A program made the translations under genes and the position numbers. From positions 1 through 6,094 of the forward strand of contig CAYMYI010000182.1 in the NCBI GenBank assembly GCA_964394585.1: a stretch of DNA of 6,094 nucleotides, read 5' to 3'. Under the pieces are notes generated by a model. The model had not been told where the DNA came from, did not search any database, and saw only the letters and a program-made list of their open reading frames with translations. Positions 1 through 5,944 of the stretch are shown here, in pieces (the first letter of the stretch is position 1; the number at the start of each line of letters is the position of its first letter). Source of the DNA: CAYUJH01 sp964394585. GTDB taxonomy: Bacteria > Bacteroidota > Bacteroidia > Cytophagales > Flammeovirgaceae.

Positions 1-547
1 ACCCGAATCGTTTTTTTGGGATAATTTATCGGCTTGGTACACTCCGGAAGATATTGCGCACCTTTCGTGCGCACAGCGGAGATTGCAATGGCTGGCAGCG
101 CGCTTTTTGCTCAGGCATCTTTGTGAGGCTAATGCCATTCGTTTTGAGGGTACCCGGAAAGACGAATTCCAAAAGGTGTTTTTGAAAGACGCTAAAGCAG
201 GAATTTCCATTTCGCACACCAGAAACTTTGCCGCTGCAGCTTTATATAAAGATGGGAAAGTGGGCATTGACCTAGAGCAAATAGACAGCCGCCCCAGGCG
301 CATTGCACACCGTTTTCTGAACGATGACGAATGGAGAAAGCACCCCGACTCTGATGCTGATTTTACATTTTATTGGGCTGCCAAAGAAGCCGTTTACAAA
401 TGGTATGGTAGAAAACAACTTTTATTCAAAGAGGAAATCCTAATTAGAAACCATGCTGAGGCGATATTGTGCCACGAAGAAGGGCAGCAAGCGCTACGTC
501 TGCATCATCAAACGGTAGAAGAGCTAAGCCTTGTTGTAGCATTTTAA
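1..547 (+). CDS. 4'-phosphopantetheinyl transferase (Sfp/AcpS superfamily), 5'-truncated by the window edge
   Basis: This protein transfers the 4'-phosphopantetheine arm of coenzyme A to a conserved serine of acyl or peptidyl carrier proteins, in the cytoplasm, making them active for fatty-acid or secondary-metabolite synthesis. The frame is open from base 2, so the true start lies upstream; about 181 residues are visible up to the TAA at 545-547. Seen in the sequence: the Arg/Glu-type lead-in helix (QRRLQWLAARFLL, about 74-112), the Mg-binding motif VGIDLE at 260-277 with its Asp and Glu, and the second signature WAAKEAVYK at 374-400 with the Lys-Glu pair. Together these are diagnostic of the superfamily. 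The TTG at 83 is an internal Leu codon, not a start, because conserved family sequence continues upstream of it. The size fits a compact or Sfp-like enzyme. The carrier-protein substrate cannot be told from this window. The next gene on this strand starts 66 nt downstream and is functionally unrelated. Confidence 0.9.
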   Translation, partial: PESFFWDNLSAWYTPEDIAHLSCAQRRLQWLAARFLLRHLCEANAIRFEGTRKDEFQKVFLKDAKAGISISHTRNFAAAALYKDGKVGIDLEQIDSRPRRIAHRFLNDDEWRKHPDSDADFTFYWAAKEAVYKWYGRKQLLFKEEILIRNHAEAILCHEEGQQALRLHHQTVEELSLVVAF

Positions 548-613
548 GGTTCCGGGCATCATAGCGAATGTTTTGTATCTTATCACTTTAGAACGCTTAC
601 CAATTTGTTGTAC

Positions 614-1294
614 ATGTGTGGAAGATTTACCGTTACCCTTTCTGCTGAAGAAGCTAAGCAAACAACAGGCGCAACAATGCCTTCAGCGTACAGAGCTCGG
701 TATAATGCAGCACCGGGGCAAAGGCTCCCGGTTCTTACCGACGCCACCCCCACCCAATGGCAGCTATACCAATGGGGCTTGGTGCCAGGTTGGGCAAAAT
801 CGGCTTCAGTGGGCAGCAGAGCCATTAACGCCCGCTTAGAAACTGTAGCGGAAAAACCCTCTTTTCAGTTTGCATTTAGCCACCAGCGTTGTGTAGTACT
901 TGCCGATAGTTACTACGAATGGCTTGGCAACGGAAAAACTAAAACCCCTTATCGTATTCTGCTGCCTTCGAAGGAGCCATTCTATATGGCAGGTTTATGG
1001 GAAATCTGGAACAAAGGAAAACAACCCCTCTACACATTTACAATCCTTACTCGCCCTGCCGAAGGTGTAGCCGCTGAAGTACACGACCGTATGCCCATTT
1101 TACTTTCACTCGAAAAAGGGAAAAAATGGCTTAACAAAAAAGAAGATACCTCGGCCATACAAGAATGGCTTCATACCAATACACTCACTCAACTTACACG
1201 CTACGCGGTTTCTCGTGCAGTAGGCAACATACAAAACGATACGCCGAATCTTATCCTTCCTTCCAACGAACCTATCCAAGGGAGTTTATTCTAA
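614..1294 (+). CDS. SRAP-domain abasic-site processing protein (YedK/HMCES family)
   Basis: Family members shield abasic sites in single-stranded DNA by forming a thiazolidine crosslink through the alpha-amino and thiol groups of Cys2, which is exposed once the initiator Met is removed. The frame is open three codons further up (TTG at 605), but the ATG at 614 is the right start because it places Cys at residue 2 in the invariant MCGRF N-terminus. The 226-residue product is full length for the family. Seen in order: MCGRF (1-5), RYNAAPGQ (29-36), WGLVPGWA (54-61), INAR with Asn72, ADSYYEW with Glu102, AGLWE (126-130) and VHDRMP with His157. Asn72, Glu102 and His157 correspond to the active-site Asn, Glu and His of E. 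coli YedK with a shift of three. All catalytic residues are present. No clear terminator or promoter is visible in the 66-nt gap after the transferase gene, so co-transcription with it is possible. The gene ends 62 nt before the convergent pckA stop. Confidence 0.95.
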   Translation: MCGRFTVTLSAEEAKQTTGATMPSAYRARYNAAPGQRLPVLTDATPTQWQLYQWGLVPGWAKSASVGSRAINARLETVAEKPSFQFAFSHQRCVVLADSYYEWLGNGKTKTPYRILLPSKEPFYMAGLWEIWNKGKQPLYTFTILTRPAEGVAAEVHDRMPILLSLEKGKKWLNKKEDTSAIQEWLHTNTLTQLTRYAVSRAVGNIQNDTPNLILPSNEPIQGSLF

Positions 1295-1303
1295 AATATC
1301 AGC

Positions 1304-1338
1304 ATAAAAAAAGCCATCCTTTTGTAGAGGATGGCTTT
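1304..1338 (-). terminator. Rho-independent terminator of pckA, in a convergent gap
   Basis: A perfect 11-bp stem pairs AAAGCCATCCT (1310-1320) with AGGATGGCTTT (1328-1338) around a 7-nt loop. Read on the minus strand, the stem runs directly into a U-rich tail made by the A run at 1306-1312, as expected for an intrinsic terminator 19 nt past the pckA stop. On the plus strand the hairpin is followed only by a poor T tract, so it may slow or partly stop transcription from the SRAP gene but looks built for pckA. Confidence 0.88.
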
Positions 1339-1356
1339 AGAAAACGTTTTATTAGA

Positions 1357-3009
1357 TTATACCGAAGTGGTTACTTTAGGAGCTCCATTCATAATTTCTT
1401 CATTCGCAAATTCTTCAAACTTCTGGAAGTTCTTCACAAATTCGCGTGCTAGGAAATCGGCTTTAGAGTCGTAAGCGGCTTTATCGGCCCAAGTGTTGCG
1501 CGGGTCTAAAATTTCTGTAGGTACTCCTTCGCAAGTTTCGGGTACTAACACACCAAATGTAGGGTGAGGGTTGCACTTCACACTATCGAGTTTACCTTCT
1601 AACGCTGCGGTAATCATGGCACGCGTATAACGTAGCTTAATGCGGCTGCCTGTGCCATAGGCTCCGCCTGACCACCCTGTGTTTACCAGCCAAACGTTTA
1701 CTTTATGTTCTCCCATTTTTTGCCCTAATAACTCAGCATAACGCGTTGGGTGTAAAGGCATAAAAGGCGCTCCGAAACACGCAGAAAATACAGACACTGG
1801 CTCGTCAATTCCGGCTTCTGTGCCAGCTACTTTTGCAGTATATCCTGAAATAAAGTGATACATAGCTTGCCCTACGGTTAACTTTGAAATCGGAGGTAAA
1901 ACCCCGTATGCATCGCAGGTTAAGAAGAAAATATTTTTAGGATGGTCGCCTACAGAAGGCTCAACGATGTTATCAATATTGTATAGCGGGTACGATACGC
2001 GCGTGTTCTGTGTTACCTCATCATTTTCATAATCAACTGTTCTTGTGCCTTCAATAAAGCGCGTATTTTCCAGAAGAGCTCCAAAGCGAATAGCATCGTA
2101 AATTTGTGGTTCTTTTTCGCGGCTTAAATCAATCACTTTAGCATAGCACCCTCCTTCGAAATTGAAAATCCCTTTGTCTGTCCACCCGTGCTCGTCATCG
2201 CCGATAAGCATACGGTTCGGGTCTGCCGAAAGCGTGGTTTTTCCTGTGCCTGAAAGCCCAAAGAAAATCGCCGAATCGTTATTTTCTTGCCCAATATTAG
2301 CACTACAGTGCATTGCCAACACTTGCTTTTTCTCGGGTAGTAAGAAGTTCAATACGCTAAATACACCTTTTTTAGTTTCTCCTGTATAACCTGTGCCTCC
2401 TACCAAAATAACGCGCTTAGTTAAGTTGATGATGGCAAAGTTACTTTGGCGTGTACCGTCTATTTCAGGATCTGCCATAAACTCTGGAACGGCTAAAATG
2501 GTAAACTCCGGATTAAAGTTTTTAAGGTCATCTGCCGAAGGGCGTAAAAACATGTTGTAGCAGAACAGGTTGTGCCAAGCTTGAGTATCAATTACGCGAA
2601 GGTTCAAACGGTAGTCGGGGTCAGCACCAGCATAAGCATCGCGTACGTATAAGCGCTTTCCACTTAAAAACTTAACCATTTTTGCATATAGTTGGTCAAA
2701 TTTATCCGGGTCGAAGGCAATGTTGATATCTCCCCACCATACCTTATCAGCAGTGTAGTCATCTTTTACAATAAAGCGGTCTTTAGGCGAGCGGCCGGTA
2801 AACTTACCGGTATCTACCATTAATGCGCCAGTATCTGCCAATTTCGCTTCGCGGTTGCGCACCGATTCCTCAATAAGTTCTGCAGGAGTTAAATTCCACA
2901 GGACTCCTTTAATTTGTTCGATCCCCATGTCTTCAAGACTGGTTAGTAATGATCTTAGGTTTGTTTGCATTTCAGTGGTGTTTTGTTGTGAACTTGCTGA
3001 ATTTTTCAT
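1357..3009 (-). CDS. pckA: phosphoenolpyruvate carboxykinase (ATP)
   Basis: PckA interconverts oxaloacetate plus ATP with phosphoenolpyruvate, CO2 and ADP in the cytoplasm. It is the entry step of gluconeogenesis and, in many fermentative Bacteroidota, can run toward CO2 fixation. The 550-residue product has the usual length and every signature: GRSPKDRF (72-79, with Arg73), RDAYAGAD (123-130), GGTGYTGETKKG (204-215, with Tyr208 and Lys214), LAMHCSANIG with metal-ligand His234, the P-loop GLSGTGKTT (251-259), the kinase-2 segment LIGDDEHGW (268-276, with Asp271/Asp272), FEGGCYAK (284-291), NTRVSYP (335-341) and LVNTGWSGGAYG (441-452). These distinguish the ATP-dependent from the GTP-dependent enzyme. 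I chose the ATG at 3009; the GTG just before it at 3012 is in frame but less likely, and a later Met14 is possible since the first residues are not conserved. It lies 76 nt downstream of scpB on the same strand and ends at a strong terminator. Confidence 0.98.
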   Translation of the reverse strand: MKNSASSQQNTTEMQTNLRSLLTSLEDMGIEQIKGVLWNLTPAELIEESVRNREAKLADTGALMVDTGKFTGRSPKDRFIVKDDYTADKVWWGDINIAFDPDKFDQLYAKMVKFLSGKRLYVRDAYAGADPDYRLNLRVIDTQAWHNLFCYNMFLRPSADDLKNFNPEFTILAVPEFMADPEIDGTRQSNFAIINLTKRVILVGGTGYTGETKKGVFSVLNFLLPEKKQVLAMHCSANIGQENNDSAIFFGLSGTGKTTLSADPNRMLIGDDEHGWTDKGIFNFEGGCYAKVIDLSREKEPQIYDAIRFGALLENTRFIEGTRTVDYENDEVTQNTRVSYPLYNIDNIVEPSVGDHPKNIFFLTCDAYGVLPPISKLTVGQAMYHFISGYTAKVAGTEAGIDEPVSVFSACFGAPFMPLHPTRYAELLGQKMGEHKVNVWLVNTGWSGGAYGTGSRIKLRYTRAMITAALEGKLDSVKCNPHPTFGVLVPETCEGVPTEILDPRNTWADKAAYDSKADFLAREFVKNFQKFEEFANEEIMNGAPKVTTSV

Positions 3010-3041
3010 CACAATATAGAAGTTGGTTAAGGTTATAAAAA

Positions 3042-3053
3042 TGATTTATATCA
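3042..3053. promoter_or_regulatory. Possible Crp/Fnr-type binding site upstream of pckA
   Basis: The sequence TGAT-TTAT-ATCA has the core symmetry TGAT-N4-ATCA of Crp/Fnr-family operators. It is centred about 38 nt upstream of the pckA ATG, in the 76-nt gap after scpB. Only four bases per arm match and the fifth pair (A3041/C3054) does not, so in an AT-rich gap this could be chance. No convincing TAnnTTTG promoter box was found in the same gap. Confidence 0.2.
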
Positions 3054-3085
3054 CTGCGCGTGTGTAGGTATAGTGGGTGTTAGAG

Positions 3086-3649
3086 TTATTCTTCGGAAGG
3101 CGTACCAATTTGATTTTCTTCAGAATCGAAATCTTTGAGCGTAGGCAACTCTTTTATACTGTTAATTCCAAAATATTCTAAGAATTTTTCGGTAGTGCCA
3201 TACAAAAGGGGTTTTCCTACTGAATCGGACTTCCCCCGAATTTCAATTAACTCTTTCTCGAGCAGCCGTTTTAGAGCGTAATCGCAATTTACACCCCGAA
3301 CTTGTTCCAAATCGGGGCGCGATACCGGCTGTTTGTAAGCAATGATAGAAAGAGTTTCTAATGCTGAACGGGAGAGTCTTTTTTTGGAGGTTTGCTTTAA
3401 TAGAAGCCCTATCGTTTCTTGATAGGAAGGCTTGGTCATAAACTGATAGCCGCCTCCGGCGAAGACAATTTCTAGGGAAAAATCATCAACTGCGTAGCGC
3501 GCTATGAGTTTGTCAACAGCTTGCTGAATATCCTCTATTGGAACTTCAGCATCGAAAAGCGCACTCAGGCACTCTTGAATTTCGGTAATTTTCAAAGGGT
3601 TTACCGAACAAAAAATCAGCGCTTCAATGTGTTTGTCGAGAAATTCCAC
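3086..3649 (-). CDS. scpB: segregation and condensation protein B (ScpB)
   Basis: ScpB is the tandem winged-helix subunit of the SMC-ScpA-ScpB condensin; as a dimer it binds the kleisin ScpA and supports chromosome compaction and segregation. The 187-residue product shows the N-terminal winged helix starting with HIEALIFCS (7-15), the linker GGGYQFMTKP (65-74), and the highly conserved second winged helix with LSRSALETLSIIAYKQPVSR (92-111), VRGVNCDYALKRLLEKELI (117-135) and GKPLLYGTTEKFLEYFGI (145-162), then LKDF. A short acidic tail (175-187) is usual. The start is the GTG at 3649: the frame upstream has no ATG before a TAA at 3686-3688, and the conserved N-terminus begins right after it. 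scpA is not beside it in this window. pckA follows 76 nt downstream on the same strand with no visible terminator between, so read-through into pckA is possible. Confidence 0.96.
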   Translation of the reverse strand: MEFLDKHIEALIFCSVNPLKITEIQECLSALFDAEVPIEDIQQAVDKLIARYAVDDFSLEIVFAGGGYQFMTKPSYQETIGLLLKQTSKKRLSRSALETLSIIAYKQPVSRPDLEQVRGVNCDYALKRLLEKELIEIRGKSDSVGKPLLYGTTEKFLEYFGINSIKELPTLKDFDSEENQIGTPSEE

Positions 3650-3693
3650 AACGATTTGATTAGTTTCCTTCGTGTTGCGTGTTGTTTACTCGA

Positions 3694-3701
3694 CAAATCT
3701 A
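3694..3701 (-). promoter_or_regulatory. Candidate Bacteroidota -7 promoter box for scpB
   Basis: Read on the minus strand, TAGATTTG matches the Bacteroidota -7 consensus TAnnTTTG exactly. It sits 45 nt upstream of the scpB GTG, which would give a leader of roughly 35-40 nt. The upstream -33 element is weak: only a TTTT run lies near the expected distance. No other exact match to this box was noticed in the intergenic regions of the window. Confidence 0.4.
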
Positions 3702-3771
3702 AAAGGGACTTTTGAATAAAACTATGAAAATGAAAAAGGATACAAAAACCTTTAATTATATTATCATTTAA

Positions 3772-3792
3772 GCATTGCAATCGGTTGCATGC
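3772..3792 (-). terminator. Weak hairpin after the beta-barrel gene, possible terminator
   Basis: GCATTGCAA (3772-3780) pairs with TTGCATGC (3785-3792) around a TCGG loop, with one bulged base, giving 8 bp. On the minus strand it lies 15 nt past the stop of the barrel gene and is followed by TTAAATGATAATATAATT, which is AT-rich but not a clean U tract. A second very weak 5-bp hairpin (3735-3739 with 3749-3753) lies beyond. The rest of 3650-3807 holds only the scpB promoter candidate; I see no small gene in it. Confidence 0.35.
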
Positions 3793-3807
3793 CTACCTAA
3801 AACAACT

Positions 3808-4422
3808 TCATTTTTGAGCGATGATAATGCGATACCCAGCGCCCACAAAAAAGCGATTAAGCTGAAACGATTCTGTCAAATCACCTACTCCCGGAAACTG
3901 ATATACGTTATGCCTAGTCTTCGAATAATATTGCCTTTGGTAGCCAAACAATAGTAAAAGCTCCCCATTTCCCCTTGCGTTACTCGCAAACATACCAATG
4001 CGCGCGCCATAGAAGGAACCGGCTTCATACGAAACTTGGTCTGTATTGCTACTGGCAGGCAACATATACCCCGCACTTATTTGATAGTAGGCTTTCACCT
4101 TCGATTGCCCCCAAAACCCTTCGGCATACCCTCCTAAAGGAAGAAGGACGGATGAACCGCCTTCTTCTAAGCCTGCAACTACACCAATAGCAATTTCGGG
4201 TTGAAATTGATACCCTAGCGCAAGCCGTAAGGAGTAATCAGCCATGAGGGTGTAATCCGTATTGTTCGTCATGGAAAACTCTTGTTCTTTGAAAAGAGTC
4301 GCTCCTAGTTGGGGGGTCAAGAAAAACCCTGACTGCTTCACATTCAGCGAATCGGACTCTTGCGCTCGGGCTAACAATATTATACCGCACCATAGTGATA
4401 TCAACAGGCATAAACGCTTCAT
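3808..4422 (-). CDS. small outer-membrane beta-barrel protein with signal peptide
   Basis: This is a predicted exported protein of 204 residues of unknown specific function. The frame extends seven codons further up from a TTG, but the ATG at 4422 starts a textbook signal peptide: MKR, then a hydrophobic stretch (about 4-18) and a likely cleavage after Ala-Arg-Ala (18-20), just before Gln21. The mature part consists of short alternating-hydrophobic, Gly- and aromatic-rich strands, for example SGFFLTPQLGATLF (31-44), YSLRLALGYQF (63-73), IAIGVVAGL (77-85), KAYYQISAGYML (110-121), YGARIGMFA (138-146), ELLLLFGYQRQYY (154-166) and a final strand RFFVGAGYRIII (190-201). This pattern fits a roughly eight-stranded outer-membrane barrel. 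It lies 33 nt downstream of the LVIVD lipoprotein gene on the same strand with no terminator between, so the two are probably co-transcribed. The C-terminus ends in Lys rather than the usual aromatic, though the last strand is otherwise barrel-like. Confidence 0.7.
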   Translation of the reverse strand: MKRLCLLISLWCGIILLARAQESDSLNVKQSGFFLTPQLGATLFKEQEFSMTNNTDYTLMADYSLRLALGYQFQPEIAIGVVAGLEEGGSSVLLPLGGYAEGFWGQSKVKAYYQISAGYMLPASSNTDQVSYEAGSFYGARIGMFASNARGNGELLLLFGYQRQYYSKTRHNVYQFPGVGDLTESFQLNRFFVGAGYRIIIAQK

Positions 4423-4455
4423 AGCAAATGGTTTCTTTTCCAAGTTAGAAATGAT

Positions 4456-5814
4456 TTATTCTACGCTACGCACTACAGGTATGGTACTTAGGAGTTTAAT
4501 CTGTTCTGGATTGCTGTAATCGTATTGATGGATGCCATCGTTGCCTGTCATAATCAGTACATTGTTGTAAGGGATTACATCATAGGCATGGATTCCCTCT
4601 ACGTGGAGCGTTAGGTTGTTAGCAATGGCTAAGGGGTCGGTAGCATCAAATTTTTTTAACCCATACTCACCTTCGCATATAAATAAATTGGCACCATCAA
4701 TCCCCAGCCCATGAGGGTTCTGCATTCGATACTCTGCTACTTGTTTGGGAGCATAAGGATTGGCGATGCTTACTACGTCGAGCCGGTTGACCCCATCGCG
4801 GCATAGATTTCCACTGCGCAGAGTTACATACGCTAAATCGCCCTGTACCACTACAGGGTCGCAGCTTTGTATGTGCTCATACGAAGACATTAGGCTGGGT
4901 TTTTCAGGATTGGAGTTATCAAAAATATGCATGCCGGTTTGCGACCCAATGAAGAGTTTATCTTGGTAGGGGAAGATGGTTTCAATTCCCCACCCGATTT
5001 CAATGCGCTGACTTTTCTGCGGTGTTTGGGGAGTTTGAATACTAAATAATTGAAGGGCGTAGTCGTCTACAGTGTATAAAAAATCAGCGGCAATGGTGAA
5101 GCGCGCCATAGAACCCCCTACCCCAGTATTTCCTTGCGAAGGAGCCATGTTAACGTTGTTTCGGAAGGCTGATGCGCTTTCTAGCATAAACACCATGTCG
5201 TCAGTCCATAGATATTGTGGATTTCCTGTTTCGCACCCTTCGGGCATTTCGCGGGTAATTTCTGTTTCTTTCATGTCAATCAAAATGCCTTTGGAAGGGT
5301 CGAAACCACTTGCCATAATCGGGTCTACAAAAAAAGAAACAGCAGGGTTCGCCGCAGGAAGGCGTTGCGGGAGTACTACATTAGCATATGGAAAGGCATC
5401 TTCTACCCGATGGATTTCTCGCGGATTCATCGGGTCGGTAAGGTCAATTGCCACAAGGTCAATGTAACTATCAGCATAAAGTACATCGTTGCGGATAGCC
5501 ATATCTACATTTCCTGGGATGTTGATAAAATTGAGAGGTATCGGTGCACTAGGGTTCGAGTTATCAATGATATGAATCCCCTCTCCTACTTCGCCTACGA
5601 GCAGATAGTCTTTATACACATATATTTTACCGGGTATTTGAACAGTTTGCGGGGTTTCAGAACGAACTGCGCTGCGGAGTTCTTCAAACGACATGTAAAC
5701 GGGCTCATAGCCTACATAAGTAAATGTGCACGTACTTTCATCTTCGCATCCTTGCAACAGAAAGCCCAGGGAAAGCCCAAGCGAAAGCACTAAAAAATGG
5801 ATTCTACGTTTCAT
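4456..5814 (-). CDS. LVIVD-repeat lipoprotein, predicted beta-propeller
   Basis: This is a predicted outer-membrane or surface lipoprotein of 452 residues of unknown molecular role. The frame runs 15 codons further up, but the ATG at 5814 gives a proper lipoprotein signal: MKRR, a hydrophobic stretch (5-20) and the lipobox LQGC with Cys23 as the acylation site. The acidic residues right after Cys (Glu-Asp-Glu) resemble lipoprotein surface-export signals described in Bacteroidota. The mature part carries LVIVD-type repeats, each ending in a strand plus an Asp-x-Ser/Thr-Asn/Asp-Pro turn: IIDNSNP (82-88), AIDLTDP (122-128), IFDNSNP (297-303), VSIANP (348-353), KFDATDP (388-394) and QYDYSNP (430-436), with degenerate copies near 176-187 and 256-265. 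A spacing of about 40-50 residues fits a seven- or eight-bladed propeller. An irregular segment (about 140-235) interrupts the series. Known family members are poorly characterised. It heads a likely operon with the barrel gene and is divergent from the ECF sigma gene. Confidence 0.85.
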   Translation of the reverse strand: MKRRIHFLVLSLGLSLGFLLQGCEDESTCTFTYVGYEPVYMSFEELRSAVRSETPQTVQIPGKIYVYKDYLLVGEVGEGIHIIDNSNPSAPIPLNFINIPGNVDMAIRNDVLYADSYIDLVAIDLTDPMNPREIHRVEDAFPYANVVLPQRLPAANPAVSFFVDPIMASGFDPSKGILIDMKETEITREMPEGCETGNPQYLWTDDMVFMLESASAFRNNVNMAPSQGNTGVGGSMARFTIAADFLYTVDDYALQLFSIQTPQTPQKSQRIEIGWGIETIFPYQDKLFIGSQTGMHIFDNSNPEKPSLMSSYEHIQSCDPVVVQGDLAYVTLRSGNLCRDGVNRLDVVSIANPYAPKQVAEYRMQNPHGLGIDGANLFICEGEYGLKKFDATDPLAIANNLTLHVEGIHAYDVIPYNNVLIMTGNDGIHQYDYSNPEQIKLLSTIPVVRSVE

Positions 5815-5944
5815 AGCTGGAAAAATTTTGGGTAAAGAACTTCGTGAAATCCTTCTCAATACGCAAGGGCTTTCTGAGTTGCTGCAACTAGCAAATATTT
5901 TTTTTTAAGATGCAACCTTTTCCCTTGCACACTATCTATATAAC
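5815..5944. promoter_or_regulatory. Divergent intergenic region between the lipoprotein operon and the ECF sigma gene
   Basis: These 130 bp must carry the promoters for both directions. They hold a 13-bp near-palindrome (5877-5889) and a nine-T run (5898-5906). Neither strand has an exact TAnnTTTG box; the closest are AATATTTG on the minus strand (5892-5899) and AAATTTTG on the plus strand (5823-5830), each with one mismatch and no good -33 partner. No small open reading frame in it looks genuine. Confidence 0.6.
5877..5889. repeat. 13-bp inverted repeat, possible operator
   Basis: AGTTGC-T-GCAACT has two perfect 6-bp arms around one base. A second inverted repeat overlaps it: TTGCT (5879-5883) with AGCAA (5890-5894). 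Its place in the divergent gap, 56 bp before the sigma-factor ATG and 63 bp before the lipoprotein ATG, suits a regulator-binding site; this role is inferred. Confidence 0.4.

Noticed and set aside
1..1294. Biosynthetic gene cluster suggested by the phosphopantetheinyl transferase
   Set aside because: No carrier protein, synthase or tailoring enzyme is present; the neighbour is a DNA-maintenance protein, so the transferase is most likely a general one.
1165..1452. Plus-strand open frame of 95 codons spanning the convergent gap
   Set aside because: It overlaps the end of the SRAP gene in another frame, crosses the terminator hairpin and runs antisense into pckA; no coding signal of its own.
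2162..2389. Plus-strand open frame of 75 codons opposite the pckA P-loop region
   Set aside because: It is antisense to strongly conserved pckA sequence and shows no domain-like content; it is a shadow of the real gene.
2795..2810. Perfect inverted repeat CCGGTAA-AC-TTACCGG
   Set aside because: It lies inside pckA over codons for the conserved Thr-Gly-Lys-Phe-Thr-Gly stretch. The two Thr-Gly codon pairs create the symmetry, so it is explained by coding.
5072..5793. Long plus-strand open frames (131 and 192 codons) opposite the LVIVD lipoprotein gene
   Set aside because: Both lie antisense to a gene with a clear signal peptide and repeats, and their products have no recognisable motif or sensible composition.
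5898..5906. Nine-T run as a phase-variation tract
   Set aside because: It is short, lies outside any reading frame and without a clear promoter spacer role; one sequence cannot show length variation.
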